NCBI GenBank assembly: GCA_036346205.1
Contig: JARFJB010001987.1
Coordinates: 4,462,501-4,526,500 of the forward strand
DNA from: Vesta saturnalis
Taxonomy: Eukaryota; Arthropoda; Insecta; Coleoptera; Lampyridae
Direction of reading: 5' to 3'
Length of the DNA stretch: 64,000 bases
The notes under the pieces were generated by a model that ran no database searches, had not been told where the DNA came from, and saw only the letters and a list, made by a program, of their open reading frames with translations. A program made the position numbers and the translations under genes. Shown piece by piece: positions 36,161 through 47,810 of this stretch (position 1 is its first letter; the number at the start of each line of letters is the position of its first letter).

Positions 36161-37087
36161 TGACTGAGTAAACGAATTCATTCATTTTTATAAAAATTGT
36201 ACGTGACAACCTCGCGTACAGGCTCACTCTGAATTATGCAGTAATTTAAAATTTTCTGATTAATGAAAAATTTTGTAATCATCGAAAAGAAAATTTAAAG
36301 GTTTGGGTTGAGGATATGTTACCAGTTGGCGTCTGTTAAAAATTTACGTTTAAGGAAACGTTTGAGTTAACCTGGCTTTTGTTTCAAGTATTTACTTAAT
36401 ATTATACTAATAATAGTTTTTACTCTTTCGTTTAATACGGGTTCTGAAAAACTAGTCACCTTTCACTTCACTGGGGAGTAAGTTGTCCAATTTTTTATAC
36501 CAGTTTACGATACTGTTGATATACTTAAAATTTCCATAAATACTGTTGGTCTCGTAACTCAGATCTTGTTTTATTTACGTTTTTTCTTGGTACGTTTGTG
36601 TTTACATCTTCATCCTATAATTATCTTCCGAAAACTGGATTCGTGAATATGCTAAGAGTACACTCCTTCATCATTGATCATCGGTTAGGGAACGTCTAGG
36701 CTGACGATCGTTTACAACTAATGTGATTTCGTTGTCTTTGGCTCGATCTCTACCAATTACACAAGACTTGAAACCGCGTAAATCTTTCGGGTATTCCATA
36801 TATAACTAAGCCAGATACGTTTTTCTTTATTACATTAATATTAACTTAACTATTAATATATCTTTATGTGATAATGTCTTCAGATGATGAATCGTAAATG
36901 TAGATTTTCTTTATATACGTTATATCTTGGTATTACTTCGATATTTGCTGAATTTAAGTTTTGTTTTGAGCATTCAATGTTAAATAATATGTAGCATAAC
37001 TTTTGTTCTGAAAAACGATTCGATCTTAGAAAATTGTTTCTCTCAGGACAAATGCTTGTTAGTCTTGCATAAGTTACGGCTATTTAC
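36161..37087. other. AT-rich spacer, nothing recognised
   Basis: No coding or repeat similarity was recognised. Confidence 0.5.
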
Positions 37088-37280
37088 GCGAATGGTGGAG
37101 CAGTATCTTCCCCCTCAGAACCCTAGCTACGTTCCTACCGATTCGATCCTGCCCGCACCCATCCATAATCCCACCATGCATGTATACGTAATGTGTATAT
37201 GTATGATGGGAATCCTCGCTGCAGAAAGAGCGTGGAAAGTTCGAGCAACCCCTCTCCCCCTTTGGAGAGGGTATGAAACA
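37088..37280 (+). mobile_element. Truncated copy of the tRNA-Ala-type SINE body
   Basis: Similar to the body of the SINE at 33.5 kb: GCGAATGGTGGAGCAGTA matches GCGAATGCTGGGATAGTA there, followed by CCCTCAGAACCCTAGCTACG, CCTACCGATTCGATCCTG and a C-rich end CCCCTCTCCCCCTTTGG. The tRNA head is missing. The open frame across this copy is fortuitous. Confidence 0.75.
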
Positions 37281-38300
37281 CGTTGCTTTCCTTTTTTTCC
37301 TATTTTACTTTACCACTTTAGTAAACATTATTTGGGGCATCTGGCTAGGATAGGATTAGCACCGATCAAATTTCTTTCTATTTTGTTTGTTTTATGTTTG
37401 AACCGTAACAAAAGACATGTTTGTACATGTTTTTTTACAAACATTGCAAACAAAACTCTTCCTGAAACCATGCACGTTTAGGTTTTCAACTATTTGTGCT
37501 TTACTTGTCGCTTATGCTTATCGCAAGTTTTATTTGTTTGGATTTTGTTCTAGCTAATCCGCTGCGATTCGTGTTCTTCTTGTTTATTATTACATTTATT
37601 AATATATTCAGTTTATTTTACTGCAGCTCTAAAAAGATAAATGGGTTACTATTACAATTAGGTAAGTTTTTTTGTTGGAATTAATTCTTTTGTAGTTATT
37701 GTGGGATTTATGTTTTAGGGCCTGATAAGTGGGTAGTTTGAGATAGAGTTATACGACATTATACTCCTGATTTATTTTATTTGTGAAGGACCATTGTTCA
37801 TTTGGACTGATGCCTACAGAAAATAAACATTTGTGTTGAACGATCGTATCTTATTTGTCTTATGTTGTTACTGTTTTGTATGGTTAATTAACCTACACTC
37901 TTTCAGGTCAGTGTTCGTTTCTTTATGTTAACTGTGACCATCGTCATATTTGTGTTTTTGTCCTTTTCTTGGTTTGAGGGCTATACAAGGGCAAACCAAG
38001 AGGTGCCCATGTTAATTTTTCATTGTGTTTCAAAGTCAACCACCCTCCCACGCATCCAAACGCTTTCCAAAGAGACTGAGCTACCGGATATCTTAAAACG
38101 GATCACATCACACATTCCACGGATAGCTGCTTAACCTAAACAGTACCAATTTACTAGACGTCTTCCTAGATACCTCATTTACAGCAATAAGAAATTGACC
38201 CACACAGAGTTTATTAATTGAATGTGATCTTGACAAACTTGGTAAATCTCAGCAAAGATCATAGACCATAGACAAATCTCGGTAGTATAGACTGGATAGC
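37281..38300. other. AT-rich spacer, nothing recognised
   Basis: No gene was recognised. The frames at 37496-37684 and 37925-38134 show no domain I can name. Confidence 0.45.
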
Positions 38301-39039
38301 AGTACCGAGGCACCATCCGCCATTTTGTTTTTTGTGACGTCTCCCTTGGGACACCTTTCCCTCCACTTTTTTATATATGCCCACGTGGTGATCGCATTTT
38401 TTTTTCATCTGAGAATAATTTTTTTTTATTTAATCTGTTTATTAATATTTATCAGGGTCCGTTTTGATTTTTATCAAAGGAGGTTGCATAATTGCTATTA
38501 AAATTATTATTACATTTATTTTAATTCCCATTTATAGATTGTGACCTTTTAGCTATACGAAAAATTATTTATACATTGGGGGTTGTATTCTAATAAGGGA
38601 TTTTAGTTTTGTAAGACGGGGATCTGTTCGCGGGATTCATCCCTGTCATAGAAATTGTATTCTAATAATGGGGAAGAATTAGATAGGACATGCAAAGATG
38701 ATGACAAGTGTTCCCATAATAAAAAAAAGATGTGATTAATCTGTATTTATTATTATTAATATTTATTAGGGTTGTTTTGATTGTTATCAAGGATATAAAA
38801 ACCTAGTCCTTAAACGATTATGTTCTATGCAACCTTTAAGGCTGCATTTAAGCGCAAGCTCAAATTTTTATATCTGAGGTTAGCATATTGTATTTATCAC
38901 TATTAATTAATTTCTATCTGAGGTTTAAATATCATTCTGATCTAGATAACTGTGTTACAATGTGTTTTCGTGATAGGGTTTATTATAAAGGAGACTGCTT
39001 AATTGTAATTAAAATTATTATTACATTTATTTAAGATCT

Positions 39040-39500
39040 ATTTCATTTTACAATGTACTTATTTTCCACGATTTCCACCTTGAAAAAGTTAAATTATATG
39101 TACAAGGTTTAAGCAGAAATAAATAAATAAAATAAAATAAAATAGAATGCATTAATACGATAAATGGTTACACATATGCATTATAGGCTGTTTTACGCTT
39201 CATCGTGTACTCCCTTTAATAGTGGCACCAATTATCAATTAAAAGTTAAATATTGAAGGTCGACTGCTGAATTATATGTTCAAGGTTTAAGTGGAAAATA
39301 AAATTGCATTAATACGTTACTTAATACACATATGCATTATAGGCTGTTCTACGTTTCACTACGTGCTCCTTTTAATAGTGTTATTAATTAAAAATAAATA
39401 TTGAAGGTTGACAGTTAAAATTATGTCTAAGCAGAAAATAAATGCATTAAATGGTTACACATATGCATTACAGTTGTTTGTTTGTTTTATGCTTCATTGT
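39040..39500. repeat. ~145-bp tandem units in left arm
   Basis: About three diverged units. Each contains TGCATTAA(T)...TGGTTACACATATGCATTA, a CTCC(C)TTTTAATAGTG block and AATATTGAAGGT(C/T)GAC. The same array appears inverted at about 42030-42420. Confidence 0.7.
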
Positions 39501-39667
39501 GTTTTAGTTAAGGTATGACTTTTTTAAAATCAATTGCATTACTTATAACACCTAGATTAAATTACGTAAAATTAATAATTGATATAGGATGTCATACTTT
39601 CTTTAAAAAACAGTAAAATATATTCATAGCCATAAAGCTTATAATACCTGTTAAAAGTAACTACTCT

Positions 39668-40590
39668 TTATTTATATAGATCAGGATCGCAAAAAGGTGC
39701 GACGTCTAACAGTAAATTATCGAAAACATCCTCAAATCTAGGTAATTTATAATCTCCTATGTTAAATATTAGTGTGAAGACATTTCCGGCAGTCAAGACT
39801 TTTGGGATGGGTGCACTTCCGCTTATGTTCAAGATTAAGGGCTGCGTAATTTAACTTATCTGGACCTTCATAGAGAACATCACTATCAGCATGAACTTCA
39901 CCGTTTTCATTTTGAGGGATTATATGGTAATAGCTTATTAACAACTAAAAATAGCTAATACCCCTGATACTGCTTCATAATAATACTCATTCGATTGTAA
40001 TTATGCTTTAAAAAATACTTGCCGCTATTATTATTATTATTACACAGATATGGGATTATTCTTAAAATTAGCTAATTTCTCCACACTACCTTGAAATACT
40101 ACCTGGGCTTTCAATTCTTCTTTACCACTGAAGCTGTACCGCATATATCTTTCTTGAGATTATCTAATTCCGAATCAGTAGCGTGTTTTCTAATATACAA
40201 GATAGCATCTTCAATATAGCGGTGTACACGCTGTCAAAATGTCTTGTGTCTTCTTCTGTAAGCTAGATTTTGCTTCTATACAGCATACAAGCTCTATCTT
40301 AGCTGAATTACCTCTGTCAAAAAGGGGTTATAATCAAATTAAGTATACCTGCCTCTTATTAGAACACTATCCTTTTAATCCTCGAATTCTTACCGATAAG
40401 GGTATGTCATGCCATGCTATCACATAAGATGGCTTTACATACAGGTCCTGTTTTGGCTGAAATACATCTTGTCCAAAAAATGATTTTAGATTTATAAAAT
40501 GTACGCCCAGGAGAGAGATCTTATTGTTGCTATAGAAAACAAAAAAGTGTACACCACGCATACATCTACAGCGAGAATTTTACTCGAGGC
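39668..40590 (-). pseudogene. Unrecognised coding remnant, left arm
   Basis: Read from the centre outward. The left-arm-only part contains RGVHFFVFYSNNKISLLGVH, FGQDVFQPKQDLYVKPSYVI and AWHDIPLSVRIRGLKG before a stop, then in other frames KIELVCCIEAKSSLQKKTQD and ILYIRKHATDSELDNLKKDI. The part shared with the right arm reads DENGE...HADSDVLYEG, DKLNYAALNLEHKRKCTHPK, SLDCRKCLHTN, then after a frame shift NIGDYKLPRFEDVFDNLLLD and FCDPDLYK with a stop overlapping an AATAAA signal. The spaced Cys and His residues hint at a metal-binding patch. I do not recognise the family. It is broken by several frame changes. Confidence 0.45.
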
Positions 40591-40808
40591 TGGTACATTG
40601 CGAGTACCATTTTTTCGAGTTATGTTGGACTGATCTTTGTGATATGTGATCCTTAAGTAATCACAGTAATGGGTACAGCTACATACTAGCGGACATGGAT
40701 GTGTTTAGCAAGAGGGGTTTGGATATGAGTTCTTAAAACGAAGACCGTCGCATCTGATAACATTCACCGTTGTTTTTAAGAAAACCGATACACTTCTTCA
40801 TATAGGTA

Positions 40809-41319
40809 AAATATTACGACGTGAGGCTTTCGGCTAAGGCTGTTTCGGTGACCCCCACTCCAACCTTCCCCGAACATAACCGAGATTGCAAGACAGGTGT
40901 AGGGCGTCGCAACTTGTTCTCAGGTCTTTGCTCCTTGTCGTGATCGGAACTTGTTCTTGGGCCTTCGTGTATTGTCGTGGTACCCTTGGCGAAAAGTTCG
41001 AATTTGTATTGTAACAAGGGGCCTAATGATAACTTGTAAGGCGGATGTAGGGCTGGGAAACTTATTCGTGGGGCTCTGCCCCGTTGTCGAGGCCCCATTG
41101 GCCGAAAATTTGAATTTGTATTTAAGTCTGCAGGTTATGGCTGGAAATATGAATTTGTATTGTAATAACAGGCATAATGCTAACAGACAGATGTAGGGCT
41201 TAGCCACTTACTCTGAGGACCAAAAATTTGAATTTGTTTGTGATGCCATCTGTGAGGAGCAAATTTGAATTCGTATTCTAAGGTGGGGAGGACTAACGTT
41301 AACTTATAATACAGGTTTT
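40809..41319. repeat. GC-richer tandem-repeat core of fold-back element
   Basis: Degenerate units of roughly 110-130 bp built on AATTTGAATTTGTATTGTAA, then a C/G-rich part with GATGTAGGGCT and ACTT(A/G)TTC...GGGGC. The A-A-T-T-T-G-A-A-T-T-T-G-T phrase occurs at about 41005 (variant), 41108, 41145, 41227 and 41262. The unusually GC-rich piece GGCTCTGCCCCGTTGTCGAG lies near 41072. Minus-strand frames here are by-products of the repeats. Confidence 0.6.
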
Positions 41320-43198
41320 TTTACCTATATGAAGAAGTTTATCGCTTTTCTTAAACACAACGGTGAATGCTTTGAGATGCGACTGTCTTCGTTTTAAGAA
41401 CTCATACCCAAACCCCTCTTGCTAAAAACATCTATAACCGCTAGTATGTAGCCGTACCCATTACTGTGATTACTTAAAGATCACATACCATAAAGATCAG
41501 TCCACTATAACTCGAAAAAATGTTACTCGCAATGTACCAGTGTCGAGTATTAGTATGAAGCAGTATCAAGGGTATTAGCTGTTTTTACTTGTTAATAAGC
41601 TATTATAATATAATCGCTCAAGATGAAAACGGTGAAGTTGATGCTGGTAATGATGTTGTCTATGAAGATTCAGATAAGTTAAATTACGCTGCCCTTAATT
41701 TTGAACATAAGCGGAAGTGCATTCATCCCAAAAGTCTTGACTGCCAAAAATGTCTTCACACTAATACTTAATATAGGAGATTATGGATTACATAGATTTG
41801 AGGATGTTTTCGATAATTTACTGTTAGACGTAACACCTTTTTGCGATCCTGATCTATATAAATAAAGAGTAGTTACTTTTAACAGGTATTATAAGCTTTA
41901 TGGTTATGAATATATTTTACTGTTTTTTAAATAAAGTATAACATCCTATATCAATAATCAATTTTACGTAATTCAGTCTAGGTATTAAAAGTAATGCAAT
42001 TGATTTTAAAAAAGTCATCCCTAAACAAAACAAACAAACAACTTTAATGCATATGTGTAACCATTTAATGCATTTATTTTCTGCTTAGACCTTGTACACA
42101 TAATTTTAACTGTCAACCTTCAATATTTACTTTTAATTAATAACACTATTAAAAGGAGCACGCAGTGAAACGTAGAATAGCCTACAATGCATATGTATAT
42201 TAACTAACATATTAATGCAATTTTATTTTCCACTTAAACCTTGCGCATATAATTTAGCAGCCGACTTTCAATATTTTACTTTTAATTGATAATTGGCGCC
42301 ACTATTAAAGGGAGTACACAATGAAGCGTAAAATAACCTATAATGTATATGTGTAACCATTTATCGTATTAACGCATTTTATTTCTGCATAAACCTTGTA
42401 CATATAATTTAACGTTCTCAAGGTGGAAAATAGTTTAAAGCATGGCAACTTAATTACTCATTTTTAATTATATATAATGTTGAAGGTGACTTTATCATGG
42501 CAAAATACGTATATTGTAAAATAAAATAGGTCTTAAAGAAATATAGTAATAATTTTAATTACAATTAAGCAGTCTCCGTTATGATAAACCCTATTACGAA
42601 AACACATTGTTATCTAGCTCAGGATGATATTTAAACCTCAGATAGAAATTAATTAATAGTCCCAAATACAATATGCTAACCTCAGACAATGAAAAAATTT
42701 GAGCTAGCGCTTAAATGCAGCTTAAAGATTGCATAGAACATAATCGTTTAACAACTAGGTTTTTATATCCTTGAGAAAAATCAGAACAACCCTAATAAAT
42801 ATTAATAATGATAAACACAGATTAAATAACACCTTTTTATTATGAAAACACTTCTCATCTTGACATGTCTTATCTATTAATTCTTCCCCATTATTAGAAT
42901 ACGATTTTTATGACAGGGGAGAAGCCTGCGAATAGATTCCCGTCTTACAAGGCTAGGATCCTTTATTAGAATACAACCCACGAAGTATAAATAAATTTTT
43001 CGTATAGGTAAAAGGTCACAATCTGTAGATGGGAATTAAAAGAAATATAATTTAATAAATATTAATAAACACATAAAATCTTTTTATTCTCAGGTGAAAA
43101 AAAATGCGATCCCCACGTGGGCATATATGGAAAAGTGGTGGGAAAGGTGTCCCGAGGGTGAGGTCACATAACAAAATGGCGGATGGTGCCTCGGTACT
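41320..43198 (-). repeat. Right arm of fold-back element
   Basis: Inverted copy of the left arm, roughly nine bases in ten identical by eye, lacking the ~580-bp left-specific block. Confidence 0.85.
41589..41865 (+). pseudogene. Unrecognised coding remnant, right arm
   Basis: Mirror image of the left-arm remnant: LISYYNIIAQDENGEVDAGN, DKLNYAALNFEHKRKCIHPK, SLDCQKCLHTNT, stop, then in the next frame NIGDYGLHRFEDVFDNLLLD and FCDPDLYK with a stop overlapping AATAAA. The same +1-type lesion lies at the same place in both arms. Several differences from the left copy are conservative (V/L, K/R, I/T). The family is unknown. Confidence 0.45.
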
Positions 43199-45182
43199 AT
43201 TCTGGCTACACGGGTTGTTAGCGTTAGTGCCATAAATTGTCGAAGGAATAGCCATTGTAACATGGAGATTGGAGGATATAGAATGGAGAACGTAAAAAGA
43301 TAAATAGCTGTAGGCATTTGAATGTACCAAGAAGAAAAAAAATTGTAGCTGAATATTATAAAAAAGAGAAAATAAGGAGTGAAAAAGCGTGACGTGCAAG
43401 TGGAAAAATATAGGGGAGAAAATCGGAGATGTACAAAGGAAAAAGGGAGAAAGATGAAAATTTAGGGAATACGGTGAAAATAGTTCCCTAATCGGTAGAA
43501 ATATACCCATCTGATGGTAGCCCAAACAAGTTAGTATTTAAAATAAACCATAAAAGAAACTATAAATGCCTTTTTCGACATTCTTTAGACTAAGTTTTCA
43601 TTATTTCATAAAATTAAAACCTACATTGTCGCTTTCTTCATCTTGCCAATTATTGCTTAATATTAGCGTTTATAACCTTTTAAAGCAAGAGGAATTCTAA
43701 GTAGCAGTTGGAGTTAATTTAGATATTTTACATTCTTCCTATTAATAACAATTTAAAGTATATGGACAGGTTTTAAATAAACCGAATTATTTATTTCATT
43801 AATCGTTTTATTAATGTAGTTAATAGAACATTGAAAGAGTGAATTAATTTAAAAGTAGAAGGAATAGCTTACGTTCTCTGTGCAAAAAGATATATTTTGT
43901 ATTAAAGTATCCTGTCTCAATTATTCATTAGGTAGATTTGCATTTCATCCTTAAAGGAAAGTATGCAGTGCGTATGCTCAAATTTATCACAATTCTTTAA
44001 ATATTTATGTACCGAGTTTCGAGAATTAAAATAACTCGTAAAGTGCTTTCGCATAAAACTAATCAATATTTGAAGACTCTCTGATTAAAATACATTTTTA
44101 TACTTCAGATTAACCCTTCTGGGCAAATCTTTATAACTGAAACTATCTTATTTGTGAAATAAAAAGGATAAGGGTTTTCAGAGTAGAGATCGTATCAATT
44201 TTAATGAGTTTACACCTGGGCGTAATACAGTGTTGTGTCACTTCGTTACAAGAATGTCGGTTCTTTTTTAGAAAAATGTTAAGTGATCTACCTTGAAATT
44301 AACCACACCTTCTGTTTACTATTTTACAATTTCAAAAAGCTTTCATGGTAACAGAATCTACTGATTTACAATTTTTATAAATTTTTTATCATTTTGGCGT
44401 GCATCGGAAAATGAGTTAAATGGATATGGATAACCTTTCTAAACAGTAGGGTGCAAATTGACAATCAATTTATTTCAACATAGGTTGTTGACCTCAATAT
44501 TTTTAGCATAAATAAAATTACTAAATCGAAGTGAATTGTAGTATGCAAAATTTAATAAAGCTAAAGATACATGAGTGACCTCATTTTTTATATTTCGGAA
44601 TTTCATTTTTTTTTGACAGTTACTATAAAGTTTCTTTGTGAAAAATAACTTAATTTCATCACTTTTTATTCGTTGAAACGGAAGTTTATCAAAGACTCAA
44701 AAAATTTATAGTCAGAGAGCAAACAATTCTGACATTAAATTAATTTGTAACTTTTTACACTTTTTTGGTCAAAGTATATATTTTCATTTATTAAAAGGCG
44801 TACGGTTGTAACAAAAGTATTATGTATAAACGGAAGGCACGTAATATTTTCCGGTTTCTGCTACAATACGTGTTTTATTCCATACTTCACTAATTAATAA
44901 TAAGATAGAAGTTGCTTTATTTACAAATACAGTCATTTTATGAAGGGCGAAACAATAAAATATTAGGCAAACATTAATTTTATATTTTTTCTACGGCAAT
45001 TGATTTCGTATATAACCATCTTCAGGTCCATCTAAAATATAATAATATTGTGAATGCTTTATTAAATTCTTTACCAAAATTGTTTCCAGCTTTATACGTT
45101 TATCAAACTGTTATATTAATAGTAGCCTTATGTTTGCGTTTTCAATTTTTCAAATTTCGCAAAACAATTTTGAAAGATAGTA
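43199..45182. other. AT-rich spacer, purine-rich at its start
   Basis: About 43230-43500 is strongly purine-rich on the plus strand (GAGAAAATAAGGAGTGAAAA and similar), which creates long open frames on the minus strand. No gene is supported. The rest is plain AT-rich DNA. Confidence 0.45.
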
Positions 45183-45446
45183 GAGGAGAAGGTCCTAATA
45201 TGGGCCATGCTGCTAATATGGGACACCTTGATATTTTTACAAAGCGAGTGGTGCCATCTTTTAACTGTATCTTAAATTACTCTTACCGACTTGCAGTTTG
45301 ATTCATACACACGCTATCCCAAACTCTCGGTTGACATTTGACATGCGTTAGAATTTAATTTCTGTGACAGTGGAAATATTTTTCGCAGTTAGTGAAAATC
45401 ACCTATTTTGATTTTGCATTAGGTAGTACGGATATCATTAATAAAG

Positions 45447-45598
45447 GTAAGCATTTTGAGAAATGCTGTATTTAACCTTATAAAATTTTAGCTTAGTAAT
45501 TTTGTTAGACGTTGACTGTTTGGATTATAGGACACTTCTGGGTCTAAATATGAGCCGGGACCCATATTTGGACCTATGCTAATTAATTTTTTTTTCAG
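45447..45598 (+). other. Probable intron in the leader of the PHD-type pogo gene
   Basis: AATAAAG|GTAAGCATTTTG looks like a donor, and TTAATTTTTTTTTCAG| is a strong acceptor directly before the first conserved codons (VAKPRTKPKY). The intron contains two diverged copies of the end motif. The call is inferred from consensus only. Confidence 0.5.
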
Positions 45599-47501
45599 TT
45601 GCAAAGCCTAGAACAAAACCAAAATATACTTCAAAAAATGTAAGGAAGACTTGGTCTCGGGATAGTATGATATGTGCAATAAAAGCAGTTAAAAACCAAG
45701 GATAGGCCATTAGAACGTCTGCTCAAAACTATCACGTTCCGAGATCTACATTACAAAGGTTTTTGCAAATTGAAAATTCAGAAGTAGAAAAAATCGTACA
45801 AACTAAATTTGGGCGGAAAACTATTTTAGGAAGTGAAATAGAGGAGGAGCTGGTTCAATATCTTTTAGTCATGGAAGCGAAGTATTATGGGCTCACAAGA
45901 AAAGATGCTCGAAGAATGGCCTATAACTAGCTTTAAGAAATGGAATAGAGCATCCTTTTAAAAACGGTGCGGCTGGACGTAGTTGGTTAGGCGGATTTTT
46001 ACGTCGCCATAAAAATGTAGGGTGCTAGGTTTTAATATGAAAAATGTAGAAGAGTTCTTCAACTTCTTGGAAGTCGAATACGACAAGCATAACTTTCCAC
46101 CTCATAGAGTTTTTAAAGTCGACGAGACGGGCCTCTCAGTTGTTCAAAGCAAAGTTGCAGAAGTAGTTGCTCGAAAAGGAAAAAGACAAATAGCATCGGT
46201 AACGTCAGCTGAGCGCGGATCTTTAATTACGCTTATTGTAGCCATGAGCGCAGCCGGACAATATGTCCCACCGATGATGATTTTTCCTAGAAAACATCAA
46301 AATGACCAACTTATTCGGGGTGCCCCACCTGGATCCATATAGGTAGTCCACCCAAGTGGATGGGTGCAGCAAAACCTGTTCACAGAATGGATGAGACGCT
46401 TCATAGACTGCTGAATCCCCTGTATTGTTGGTGCTAGATGGACACTACAGTCATACTCGGAATATAGATGTGATTAATTTAGCTCGACAGAATTACATTT
46501 CAATTACTTCACTACCCCCACATGCCACCCATAAATTACAGTTCTTGGACAAAACCTTCATGGGTAGCTTCAAGGTTTACTACAGCGAAGAAAGCAGGTG
46601 CTGGATACGTGAAAATCAACGAGACATAACACAGTTTGACTTAGCTGAATTAGTAGCAAATCACAAACCGGGGAAATAGCTGCAAACGGCTTCCGAGTAA
46701 CTGGGATTTATCCGTTTAACCGCAATATTTTTACTGACGCGGATTTCATTGGTGAACAAATTAAAGCAGAAAAGTCCTGCTCAACTTCTGCAACATCTAT
46801 TGATTTCACTCAGTCTCAGCCTATCGCATTGGGGGAAGACTTTCCAACAGAGCCTTATCAATCAGGGTGTTCAAAGAAAAACATGGTGAATTCGGTTCCC
46901 CCAAACACACTTCAAAAACTAAGAGCAGGGTGCTCAAAAGAACCTGATGCAGCCGAGTCGAGCCCTGCACAGCCTAGAGTAGGGTCCTTAAAAGTGCCTG
47001 ATGTCGCTGAATTAGATAAACGTAGAAACTTCGTGACACCTTTCGATATTTCACCTGTTCCCACACTGAAAAAAAACAGCGAATCGAGGAAGAAAATCTT
47101 CTAAGTCACAAATCATCACCTCTTCACCATACAAAGAAGAATTGGAAAGATCCATGCAAAATTCTCCTAATATTGCCAACAAAGGAAAACGCAAGGTATT
47201 TGAAACAAAAGCACAGAAACAGCCAATAAATAAAAGAAACAAAACTGATGAATCAGAAGAAGACGATGATGAAGAATTTCTTCCAGCTGATGAAGACAAT
47301 GACATGGAAGAAATTGGTGAGTTTCCAAATAATAATGATGATGCGATATGCATGTTCTGCGATGGTCACTTCAAGAATGATACAAAGGGGGAATTATGGG
47401 TTCAATGTCTGATGTGCAGCATGTGGGCACATGAGCAGTGTTCAGGAGCTGAAAAAGATACGTATGTTTGCGATTTTTGTCGCAAATTTTTTTTGATTTA
47501 G
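45599..47501 (+). pseudogene. Pogo/Tigger-like transposase with C-terminal PHD finger
   Basis: The N-terminal basic start AKPRTKPKYTSKNVRKTWSR is followed by an HTH (DSMICAIKAVKNQG, stop, AIRTSAQNYHVPRSTLQRFL) and the CENP-B-like region EIEEELVQYLLVMEAKYYGL. The frame shifts several times near 45925-46020. The catalytic core shows HRVFKVDETGLSVVQSK (first Asp), SLITLIVAMSAAGQYVPPMM, LVLDGHYSHT (second Asp) and PPHATHKLQFLDKTFMGSFK (third acidic site). A linker GFRVTGIYPFN leads to an acidic, low-complexity tail. The C-terminal PHD finger has C-x2-C (CMFC), C-x2-C (WVQCLMC), W-x-H-x2-C (WAHEQC) and C-x2-C (CDFC). PHD fingers read histone H3 tails, so targeting to chromatin is a reasonable inference. 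At least four lesions are present. Confidence 0.85.
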
Positions 47502-47810
47502 CTATAGTTTACTCTGTTTGTGATTTGTTTAGAAATAAAGTTTTTATTTTGCATTTAATAAATTATACCTATTAGGTATTTTTATTTATGGCCCATATTC
47601 CATGCACCCTGGCCTAGATTGAAAAATTTACAATTTTACATAATTTTTTTAAGATGGAGTCTTTTATTAATTTAAACACAAAATACTCTATCAAGCATCG
47701 ACAATAAACCTCTGAAGTATATGCATGCAACTTTTGGCATTATTACAAATATATTTTTCCGAGTTATTAAAAAAAATATAAAAGGGGGCCCATATTAGGA
47801 CCTTCCCCTC

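Larger units (their letters stand above)
38301..40808 (+). repeat. Left arm of fold-back element
   Basis: Inverted counterpart of 41320-43198. It carries an additional segment at about 39990-40570 absent from the right arm. The junction shares TACTC on both sides, consistent with a deletion from the right arm. Confidence 0.85.
38301..43198. mobile_element. 4.9-kb fold-back element, unclassified
   Basis: A near-palindrome. The outer ends read AGTACCGAGGCACCATCCGC (left) and its exact complement (right). Similarity continues inward for about 2 kb on each side, interrupted by small indels and by one ~580-bp block found only on the left. Each arm contains ~145-bp tandem units and a coding remnant facing outward from the centre. 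The ~500-bp centre is a GC-richer repeat core. Long inverted arms with internal tandem repeats recall Drosophila Foldback elements. That comparison is by architecture only, because no transposase was recognised. No convincing target-site duplication was found. Confidence 0.75.
45183..47810 (+). mobile_element. Second pogo-like element, PHD-finger type
   Basis: Ends GAGGAGAAGGTCCTAATATG (left) and the complement GAGGGGAAGGTCCTAATATG (right) are each bounded by TA. The motif (C)TAATATGGG(A/C)C recurs at 45195, 45211, around 45545-45575 (twice, diverged), 47588 and 47789. The interior encodes one decayed transposase with a C-terminal PHD finger, followed by an AATAAA signal near 47534. A splice donor/acceptor pair precedes the coding part. 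Length is about 2.6 kb. Confidence 0.85.

Noticed and set aside
37056..37481. 141-codon plus-strand open frame
   Set aside because: It runs through a SINE fragment and AT-rich flank without any domain.
38301..43198. CRISPR-like or bacterial integron array
   Set aside because: The repeats are long, diverged and inverted, and the context is plainly eukaryotic transposon DNA.
43052..43525. 157-codon minus-strand open frame rich in Phe, Ser and Pro
   Set aside because: Caused by a purine-rich stretch on the plus strand, with the 5' part inside the fold-back arm.
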